The translations under genes were made by a program, and so were the position numbers. A stretch of 64,000 bases of DNA from Luzula sylvatica (lineage: Eukaryota > Streptophyta > Magnoliopsida > Poales > Juncaceae): contig OX326960.1 of assembly GCA_946800325.1 (NCBI GenBank), positions 35,121,629-35,185,628 on the forward strand, written 5' to 3'. A model generated the notes under the pieces. It saw only the letters and a list, made by a program, of their open reading frames with translations. It did not search any database and was not told the origin of the DNA. Position 1 is the first letter of the stretch. Each line of letters begins with the position of its first letter. This document shows, one piece after another, positions 49,783 to 61,574 of the stretch.

Positions 49783-52700
49783 CCAAATTTGACAAACAGT
49801 AAGAAAGTTTGTTTTTCGATTTCAAAACAAGATTTTAACGCTTTGAGGAGTTCAAATAACGTGTTTTCAGGTCATTTGTATCGTATCTTTTAGTACATAA
49901 CTTTTCACCAAATTTCAGAAACACTAAGGAAGTTTGTTTTTCGATTCAAAACAAGATTTTAACGCTTTGAGGAGTTCAAATAACGTGTTTTTAGATCATT
50001 TGTATCGTATCTTTTAGTACATAACTTTTCACCAAATTTCACAAACACTATGGAAGTTTGTTTTTCGAGTCAAAACAAGATTTTAACGCTTTGAGGAGTT
50101 CAAATAACGTGTTTTTAGATCATTTGTATCGTATGTTTTAGTACATAACTTTTCAGCAAATTTCACAAATACTAAGGAAGTTTGTTTTTCGATTCAAAAC
50201 GAAATTTTAACGCTTTGAGGAGTTCAAATAACGTGTTTTTAGATCATTTGTATCGTATCTTTTACTACATAACTTTTCACCAAATTTCAGAAACACTAAG
50301 GAAGTTTGTTTTTCGATTCAAAACAAGATTTTAACGCTTTGAGGAGTTCAAATAACGTGTTTTTAGATCATTTGTATCGTATCTTTTAGTACATAACTTT
50401 TCACCAAATTTCACAAACACTAAGGAAGTTTGTTTTTCGATTTCAAAACAATATTTTAACGCTTTGAGGAGTTCAAATAACGTGTTTTTAGTTCATTTGT
50501 ATCGTATCTTTTAGTACATAACTTTTCACCCAATTTCACAAACACTAAGGAAGTTTGTTTTTCGAGTCAAAACAAGATTTTAACGCTTTGAGGAGTTCAA
50601 ATAACGTGTTTTTAGATCATTTGTATCGTATCTTTTAGTACATAACTTTTCACCAAATTTCACAAACACTAAGGAAGTTTATTTTTCGATTCAAAACAAG
50701 ATTTTAACGCTTTGAGGAGTTCAAATAACGTGTTTTTAGTTCATTTGTATCGTATGTTTTACTACATAACTTTTCACCAAATTTCACAAACACTAAGGAA
50801 GTTTGTTTTTCGAGTCAAAACAAGATTTTAACGCTTTGATGAGTTCAAATAACGTGTTTTTAGATCATTTGTATCGTATCTTTTAGTACATAACTTTTCA
50901 CCAAATTTCACAAACACTAAGGAAGTTTGTTTTTCGATTCAAAACAAAATTTTAACGCTTTGAGGAGTTCAAATAACGTGTTTTTAGATCATTTGTATCG
51001 TATCTTTTACTACATAACTTTTCACCAAATTTGACAAACACTAAGAAAGTTTGTTTTTCGATTTCAAAACAAGATTTTAACGCTTTGAGGAGTTCAAATA
51101 ACGTGTTTTCAGGTCATTTGTATCGTATCTTTTAGTACATAACTTTTCACCAAATTTCAGAAACACTAAGGAAGTTTGTTTTTCGATTCAAAACAAGATT
51201 TTAACGCTTTGAGGAGTTCAAATAACATGTTTTTAGATCATTTGTATCGTATCTTTTAGTACATAACTTTTCACCAAATTTCACAAACACTAGGAAAGTT
51301 TGTTTTTCGTTTCAAAACAAGATTTTAACGCTTTGTGGAGTTCAAATAACGTGTTTTTAGATCATTTGTATCGTATCTTTTAGTACATAACTTTTCACCA
51401 AATTTCAGAAACACTAAGGAAGTTTGTTTTTCTATTCAAAACAAGATTTTAACGCTTTGAGGAGTTCAAATAACGTGTTTTCAGATTATTTGTATCGTAT
51501 ATTTTACTACATAACTTTTCACCAAATTTCAGAAACACTAAGGAAGTTTGTTTTTCTATTCAAAACAAGATTTTAACGCTTTGAGGAGTTCAAATAACGT
51601 GTTTTTAGATCATTTGTATCGTATCTTTTAGTACATAACTTTTCACCAAATTTCACAAACACTAAGGAAGTTTGTTTTTCGAGTCAAAACAAGATTTTAA
51701 CGCTTTGAGGAGTTCAAATAACGTGTTTTTAGATCATTTGTATCGTATCTTTTAGTACATAACTTTTCAGCAAATTTCACAAATACTAAGGAAGTTTGTT
51801 TTTCGATTCAAAACGAAATTTTAACGCTTTGAGGAGTTCAAATAACGTGTTTTTAGATCATTTGTATCGTATCTTTTACTACATAACTTTTCACCAAATT
51901 TCAGAAACACTAAGGAAGTTTGTTTTTCGATTCAAAACAAGATTTTAACGCTTTGAGGAGTTCAAATAACGTGTTTTTAGATCATTTGTATCGTATCTTT
52001 TAGTACATAACTTTTCACCAAATTTCACAAACACTAAGGAAGTTTGTTTTTCGATTTCAAATCAATATTTTAACGCTTTGAGGAGTTCAAATAACGTGTT
52101 TTTAGTTCATTTGTATCGTATCTTTTAGTACATAACTTTTCACCCAATTTCACAAACACTAAGGTAGTTTGCTTTTCGAGTCAAAACAAGATTTTAACGC
52201 TTTGAGGAGTTCAAATAACGTGTTTTTAGATCATTTGTATCGTATCTTTTAGTACATAACTTTTCACCAAATTTCACAAACACTAAGGAAGTTTATTTTT
52301 CGATTCAAAACAAGATTTTAACGCTTTGAGGAGTTCAAATAACGTGTTTTTAGTTCATTTGTATCGTATGTTTTACTACATAACTTTTCACCAAATTTCA
52401 CAAACACTAAGGAAGTTTGTTTTTCGAGTCAAAACAAGATTTTAACGCTTTGAGGAGTTCAAATAACGTGTTTTTAGATCATTTGTATCGTATCTTTTAG
52501 TACATAACTTTTCACCAAATTTCACAAACACTAAGGAAGTTTGTTTTTCGATTCAAAACAAAATTTTAACGCTTTGAGGAGTTCAAATAACGTGTTTTTA
52601 GATCATTTGTATCGTATCTTTTACTACATAACTTTTCACCAAATTTGACAAACACTAAGAAAGTTTGTTTTTCGATTTCAAAACAAGATTTTAACGCTTT

Positions 52701-55700
52701 GAGGAGTTCAAATAACGTGTTTTCAGGTCATTTGTATCGTATCTTTTAGTACATAACTTTTCACCAAATTTCAGAAACACTAAGGAAGTTTGTTTTTCGA
52801 TTCAAAACAAGATTTTAACGCTTTGAGGAGTTCAAATAACGTGTTTTTAGATCATTTGTATCGTATCTTTTAGTACATAACTTTTCACCAAATTTCACAA
52901 ACACTAGGAAAGTTTGTTTTTCGTTTCAAAACAAGATTTTAACGCTTTGAGGAGTTCAAATAACGTGTTTTTAGATCATTTGTATCGTATCTTTTAGTAC
53001 ATAACTTTTCACCAAATTTCAGAAACACTAAGGAAGTTTGTTTTTCTATTCAAAACAAGATTTTAACGCTTTGAGGAGTTCAAATAACGTGTTTTCAGAT
53101 TATTTGTATCGTATATTTTACTACATAACTTTTCACCAAATTTCAGAAACACTAAGGAAGTTTGTTTTTCTATTCAAAACAAGATTTTAACGCTTTGAGG
53201 AGTTCAAATAACGTGTTTTTAGATCATTTGTATCGTATCTTTTAGTACATAACTTTTCACCAAATTTCACAAACACTAAGGAAGTTTGTTTTTCGATTCA
53301 AAACAAGATTTTAACGCTTTGAGGAGTTCAAATAACGTGTTTTTAGTTCATTTGTATCGTATGTTTTACTACATAACTTTTCACCAAATTTCACAAACAC
53401 TAAGGAAGTTTGTTTTTCGAGTCAAAACAAGATTTTAACGCTTTGAGGAGTTCAAATAACGTGTTTTTAGATCATTTGTATCGTATCTTTTAGTACGTAA
53501 CGTTTCACCAAATTTCACAAACACTAAGGAAGTTTGTTTTTCGAGTCAAAACAAGATTTTAACGCTTTGAGGAGTTCAAATAACGTGTTTTTAGTTCATT
53601 TGTATCGTATCTTTTAGTACGTAACGTTTCACCAAATTTCACAAACACTAAGGAAGTTTGTTTTTCGATTCAAAACAAGATTTTAACGCTTTGAGGAGTT
53701 CAAATAACGTGTTTTTAGTTCATTTGTATCGTATGTTTTACTACATAACTTTTCACCAAATTTCACAAACACTAAGGAAGTTTGTTTTTCGAGTCAAAAC
53801 AAGATTTTAACGCTTTGAGGAGTTCAAATAACGTGTTTTTAGATCATTTGTATCGTATCTTTTAGTACATAACTTTTCAGCAAATTTCACAAACACTAAG
53901 GAAGTTTGTTTTTCGAGTCAAAACAAGATTTTAACGCTTTGAGGAGTTCAAATAACGTGTTTTTAGATCATTTGTATCGTATCTTTTACTACATAACTTT
54001 TCTCCAAATTTGACAAACAGTAAGAAAGTTTGTTTTTCGATTTCAAAACAAGATTTTAACGCTTTGAGGAGTTCAAATAACGTGTTTTCAGGTCATTTGT
54101 ATCGTATCTTTTAGTACATAACTTTTCACCAAATTTCAGAAACACTAAGGAAGTTTGTTTTTCGATTCAAAACAAGATTTTAACGCTTTGAGGAGTTCAA
54201 ATAACGTGTTTTTAGATCATTTGTATCGTATCTTTTAGTACATAACTTTTCACCAAATTTCACAAACACTAAGGAAGTTTGTTTTTCGAGTCAAAACAAG
54301 ATTTTAACGCTTTGAGGAGTTCAAATAACGTGTTTTTAGATCATTTGTATCGTATCTTTTAGTACATAACTTTTCAGCAAATTTCACAAATACTAAGGAA
54401 GTTTGTTTTTCGATTCAAAACGAAATTTTAACGCTTTGAGGAGTTCAAATAACGTGTTTTTTGATCATTTGTATCGTATCTTTTACTACATAACTTTTCA
54501 CCAAATTTCAGAAACACTAAGGAAGTTTGTTTTTCGATTCAAAACAAGATTTTAACGCTTTGAGGAGTTCAAATAACGTGTTTTTAGATCATTTGTATCG
54601 TATCTTTTAGTACATAACTTTTCACCAAATTTCACAAACACTAAGGAAGTTTGTTTTTCGATTTCAAAACAATATTTTAACGCTTTGAGGAGTTCAAATA
54701 ACGTGTTTTTAGTTCATTTGTATCGTATCTTTTAGTACATAACTTTTCACCCAATTTCACAAACACTAAGGAAGTTTGTTTTTCGAGTCAAAACAAGATT
54801 TTAACGCTTTGAGGAGTTCAAATAACGTGTTTTTAGATCATTTGTATCGTATCTTTTAGTACATAACTTTTCACCAAATTTCACAAACACTAAGGAAGTT
54901 TATTTTTCGATTCAAAACAAGATTTTAACGCTTTGAGGAGTTCAAATAACGTGTTTTTAGTTCATTTGTATCGTATGCTTTACTACATAACTTTTCACCA
55001 AATTTCACAAACACTAAGGAAGTTTGTTTTTCGAGTGAAAACAAGATTTTAACGCTTTGAGGAGTTCAAATAACGTGTTTTTAGATCATTTGTATCGTAT
55101 CTTTTAGTACATAACTTTTCACCAAATTTCACAAACACTAAGGAAGTTTGTTTTTCGATTCAAAACAAAATTTTAACGCTTTGAGGAGTTCAAATAACGT
55201 GTTTTTAGATCATTTGTATCGTATCTTTTAGTACATAACGTTTCACCAAATTTCACAAACACTAAGGAAGTTTGTTTTTCGATTCAAAACAAGATTTTAA
55301 CGCTTTGAGGAGTTCAAATAACGTGTTTTTAGTTCATTTGTATCGTATGTTTTACTACATAACTTTTCACCAAATTTCACAAACACTAAGGAAGTTTGTT
55401 TTTCGAGTCAAAACAAGATTTTAACGCTTTGAGGAGTTCAAATAACGTGTTTTTAGTTCATTTGTATCGTATGTTTTACTACATAAGTTTTCACCAAATT
55501 TCACAAACACTAAGGAAGTTTGTTTTTCGAGTCAAAACAAGATTTTAACGCTTTGAGGAGTTCAAATAACGTGTTTTTAGATCATTTGTATCGTATCTTT
55601 TAGTACATAACTTTTCACCAAATTTCAGAAACACTAAGGAAGTTTGTTTTTCTATTCAAAACAAGATTTTAACGCTTTGAGGAGTTCAAATAACGTGTTT

Positions 55701-58700
55701 TCAGATTATTTGTATCGTATATTTTACTACATAACATTTCACCAAATTTCAGAAACACTAAGGAAGTTTGTTTTTCTATTCAAAACAAGATTTTAACGCT
55801 TTGAGGAGTTCAAATAACGTGTTTTTAGATCATTTGTATCGTATCTTTTAGTACATAACTTTTCACCAAATTTCAGAAACACTAAGGAAGTTTGTTTTTC
55901 TATTCAAAACAAGATTTTAACGCTTTGAGGAGTTCAAATAATGTGTTTTCAGATTATTTGTATCGTATATTTTACTACATAACATTTCACCAAATTTCAG
56001 AAACACTAAGGAAGTTTGTTTTTCTATTCAAAACAAGATTTTAACGCTTTGAGGAGTTCAAATAACGTGTTTTTAGATCATTTGTATCGTATCTTTTAGT
56101 ACATAACTTTTCACCAAATTTCACAAACACTAAGGAAATTTGTTTTTCGATTCAAAACAAGATTTTAACGCTTTGAGGAGTTCAAATAACGTGTTTTTAG
56201 TTCATTTGTATCGTATGTTTTACTACATAACTTTTCACCAAATTTCACAAACACTAAGGAAGTTTGTTTTTCGAGTCAAAACAAGATTTTAACGCTTTGA
56301 GGAGTTCAAATAACGTGTTTTTAGATCATTTGTATCGTATCTTTTAGTACATAACTTTTCAGCAAATTTCACAAATACTAAGGAAGTTTGTTTTTCGATT
56401 CAAAACGAAATTTTAACGCTTTGAGGAGTTCAAATAACGTGTTTTTAGATCATTTGTATCGTATCTTTTACTACATAACTTTTCACCAAATTTCAGAAAC
56501 ACTAAGGAAGTTTGTTTTTCGATTCAAAACAAGATTTTAACGCTTTGAGGAGTTCAAATAACGTGTTTTTAGATCATTTGTATCGTATCTTTTAGTACAT
56601 AACTTTTCACCAAATTTCACAAACACTAAGGAAGTTTGTTTTTCGATTTCAAAACAATATTTTAACGCTTTGAGGAGTTCAAATAACGTGTTTTTAGTTC
56701 ATTTGTATCGTATCTTTTAGTACATAACTTTTCACCCAATTTCACAAACACTAAGGAAGTTTGTTTTTCGAGTCAAAACAAGATTTTAACGCTTTGAGGA
56801 GTTCAAATAACGTGTTTTTAGATCATTTGTATCGTATCTTTTAGTACATAACTTTTCACCAAATTTCACAAACACTAAGGAAGTTTATTTTTCGATTCAA
56901 AACAAGATTTTAACGCTTTGAGGAGTTCAAATAACGTGTTTTTAGTTCATTTGTATCGTATGTTTTACTACATAACTTTTCACCAAATTTCACAAACACT
57001 AAGGAAGTTTGTTTTTCGAGTCAAAACAAGATTTTAACGCTTTGAGGAGTTCAAATAACGTGTTTTTAGATCATTTGTATCGTATCTTTTAGTACATAAC
57101 TTTTCACCAAATTTCACAAACACTAAGGAAGTTTGTTTTTCGATTCAAAACAAAATTTTAACGCTTTGAGGAGTTCAAATAACGTGTTTTTAGATCATTT
57201 GTATCGTATCTTTTACTACATAACTTTTCACCAAATTTGACAAACACTAAGAAAGTTTGTTTTTCGATTTCAAAACAAGATTTTAACGCTTTGAGGAGTT
57301 CAAATAACGTGTTTTCAGGTCATTTGTATTGTATCTTTTAGTACATAACTTTTCACCAAATTTCAGAAACACTAAGGAAGTTTGTTTTTCGATTCAAAAC
57401 AAGATTTTAACGCTTTGAGGAGTTCAAATAACGTGTTTTTAGATCATTTGTATCGTATCTTTTAGTACATAACTTTTCACCAAATTTCACAAACACTAGG
57501 AAAGTTTGTTTTTCGTTTCAAAACAAGATTTTAACGCTTTGAGGAGTTCAAATAACGTGTTTTTAGATCATTTGTATCGTATCTTTTAGTACATAACTTT
57601 TCACCAAATTTCAGAAACACTAAGGAAGTTTGTTTTTCGATTCAAAACAAGATTTTAACGCTTTGAGGAGTTCAAATAACGTGTTTTCAGATTATTTGTA
57701 TCGTATATTTTACTACGTAACTTTTCACCAAATTTCAGAAACACTAAGGAAGTTTGTTTTTCTATTCAAAACAAGATTTTAACGCTTTGAGGAGTTCAAA
57801 TAACGTGTTTTTAGATCATTTGTATCGTATCTTTTAGTACATAACTTTTCACCAAATTTCACAAACACTAAGGAAATTTGTTTTTCGATTCAAAACAAGA
57901 TTTTAACGCTTTGAGGAGTTCAAATAACGTGTTTTTAGTTCATTTGTATCGTATGTTTTACTACATAACTTTTCACCAAATTTCACAAACACTAAGGAAG
58001 TTTGTTTTTCGAGTCAAAACAAGATTTTAACGCTTTGAGGAGTTCAAATAACGTGTTTTTAGATCATTTGTATCGTATCTTTTAGTACGTAACGTTTCAC
58101 CAAATTTCACAAACACTAAGGAAGTTTGTTTTTCGATTCAAAACAAGATTTTAACGCTTTGAGGAGTTCAAATAACGTGTTTTTAGATCATTTGTATCGT
58201 ATCTTTTAGTACATAACTTTTCACCAAATTTCACAAACACTAAGGAAATTTGTTTTTCGATTCAAAACAAGATTTTAACGCTTTGAGGAGTTCAAATAAC
58301 GTGTTTTTAGTTCATTTGTATCGTATCTTTTAGTACATAACTTTTCACCAAATTTCACAAACACTAAGGAAGTTTGTTTTTCGAGTCAAAACAAGATTTT
58401 AACGCTTTGAGGAGTTCAAATAACGTGTTTTTAGATCATTTGTATCGTATCTTTTAGTACATAACTTTTCACCAAATTTCAGAAACACTAAGGAAGTTTG
58501 TTTTTCTATTCAAAACAAGATTTTAACGCTTTGAGGAGTTCAAATAACGTGTTTTTAGTTCATTTGTATCGTATGTTTTACTACATAACTTTTCACCAAA
58601 TTTCACAAACACTAAGGAAGTTTGTTTTTCGAGTCAAAACAAGATTTTAACGCTTTGAGGAGTTCAAATAACGTGTTTTTAGATCATTTGTATCGTATCT

Positions 58701-61574
58701 TTTAGTACATAACTTTTCACCAAATTTCACAAACACTAAGGAAGTTTGTTTTTCGATTCAAAACAAAATTTTAACGCTTTGAGGAGTTCAAATAACGTGT
58801 TTTTAGATCATTTGTATCGTATCTTTTACTACATAACTTTTCACCAAATTTGACAAACACTAAGAAAGTTTGTTTTTCGATTTCAAAACAAGATTTTAAC
58901 GCTTTGAGGAGTTCAAATAACGTGTTTTCAGGTCATTTGTATCGTATCTTTTAGTACATAACTTTTCACCAAATTTCAGAAACACTAAGGAAGTTTGTTT
59001 TTCGATTCAAAACAAGATTTTAACGCTTTGAGGAGTTCAAATAACGTGTTTTTAGATCATTTGTATCGTATCTTTTAGTACATAACTTTTCACCAAATTT
59101 CACAAACACTAGGAAAGTTTGTTTTTCGTTTCAAAACAAGATTTTAACGCTTTGAGGAGTTCAAATAACGTGTTTTTAGATCATTTGTATCGTATCTTTT
59201 AGTACATAACTTTTCACCAAATTTCAGAAACACTAAGGAAGTTTGTTTTTCTATTCAAAACAAGATTTTAACGCTTTGAGGAGTTCAAATAACGTGTTTT
59301 CAGATTATTTGTATCGTATATTTTACTACATAACTTTTCACCAAATTTCAGAAACACTAAGGAAGTTTGTTTTTCTATTCAAAACAAGATTTTAACGCTT
59401 TGAGGAGTTCAAATAACGTGTTTTTAGATCATTTGTATCGTATCTTTTAGTACATAACTTTTCACCAAATTTCACAAACACTAAGGAAATTTGTTTTTCG
59501 ATTCAAAACAAGATTTTAACGCTTTGAGGAGTTCAAATAACGTGTTTTTAGTTCATTTGTATCGTATGTTTTACTACATAACTTTTCACCAAATTTCACA
59601 AACACTAAGGAAGTTTGTTTTTCGAGTCAAAACAAGATTTTAACGCTTTGAGGAGTTCAAATAACGTGTTTTTAGATCATTTGTATCGTATCTTTTAGTA
59701 CGTAACGTTTCACCAAATTTCACAAACACTAAGGAAGTTTGTTTTTCGATTCAAAACAAGATTTTAACGCTTTGAGGAGTTCAAATAACGTGTTTTTAGA
59801 TCATTTGTATCGTATCTTTTAGTACATAACTTTTCACCAAATTTCACAAACACTAGGAAAGTTTGTTTTTCGTTTCAAAACAAGATTTTAACGCTTTGAG
59901 GAGTTCAAATAACGTGTTTTTAGATCATTTGTATCGTATCTTTTAGTACATAACTTTTCACCAAATTTCAGAAACACTAAGGAAGTTTGTTTTTCTATTC
60001 AAAACAAGATTTTAACGCTTTGAGGAGTTCAAATAACGTGTTTTCAGATTATTTGTATCGTATCTTTTACTACATAACTTTTCACCAAATTTCAGAAACA
60101 CTAAGGAAGTTTGTTTTTCTATTCAAAACAAGATTTTAACGCTTTGAGGAGTTCAAATAACGTGTTTTTAGATCATTTGTATCGTATCTTTTAGTACATA
60201 ACTTTTCACCAAATTTCACAAACACTAAGGAAGTTTGTTTTTCGATTCAAAACAAAATTTTAACGCTTTGAGGAGTTCAAATAACGTGTTTTTAGATCAT
60301 TTGTATCGTATCTTTTACTACATAACTTTTCACCAAATTTGACAAACAGTAAGAAAGTTTGTTTTTAGATTTCAAAACAAGATTTTAACGCTTTGAGGAG
60401 TTCAAATAACGTGTTTTCAGGTCATTTGTATCGTATCTTTTAGTACATAACTTTTCACCAAATTTCAGAAACACTAAGGAAGTTTGTTTTTCGATTCAAA
60501 ACAAGATTTTAACGCTTTGAGGAGTTCAAATAACGTGTTTTTAGATCATTTGTATCGTATCTTTTAGTACATAACTTTTCACCAAATTTCACAAACACTA
60601 AGGAAGTTTGTTTTTCGAGTCAAAACAAGATTTTAACGCTTTGAGGAGTTCAAATAACGTGTTTTTAGATCATTTGTATCGTATCTTTTAGTACATAACT
60701 TTTCAGCAAATTTCACAAATACTAAGGAAGTTTGTTTTTCGATTCAAAACGAAATTTTAACGCTTTGAGGAGTTCAAATAACGTGTTTTTAGATCATTTG
60801 TATCGTATCTTTTAGTACATAACTTTTCACCAAATTTCAGAAACACTAAGGAAGTTTGTTTTTCGATTCAAAACAAGATTTTAACGCTTTGAGGAGTTCA
60901 AATAACGTGTTTTTAGATCATTTGTATCGTATCTTTTAGTACATAACTTTTCACCAAATTTCAGAAACACTAAGGAAGTTTGTTTTTCGATTTCAAAACA
61001 ATATTTTAACGCTTTGAGGAGTTCAAATAACGTGTTTTTAGTTCATTTGTATCGTATCTTTTAGTACATAACTTTTCACCCAATTTCACAAACACTAAGG
61101 AAGTTTGTTTTTCGAGTCAAAACAAGATTTTAACGCTTTGAGGAGTTCAAATAACGTGTTTTTAGATCATTTGTATCGTATCTTTTAGTACATAACTTTT
61201 CACCAAATTTCACAAACACTAAGGAAGTTTATTTTTCGATTCAAAACAAGATTTTAACGCTTTGAGGAGTTCAAATAACGTGTTTTTAGATCATTTGTAT
61301 CGTATGTTTTACTACATAACTTTTCACCAAATTTCACAAACACTAAGGAAGTTTGTTTTTCGAGTCAAAACAAGATTTTAACGCTTTGAGGAGTTCAAAT
61401 AACGTGTTTTTAGATCATTTGTATCGTATCTTTTAGTACATAACTTTTCACCAAATTTCACAAACACTAAGGAAGTTTGTTTTTCGATTCAAAACAAGAT
61501 TTTAACGCTTTGAGGAGTTCAAATAACGTGTTTTTAGATCATTTGTATCGTATCTTTTACTACATAACTTTTCA

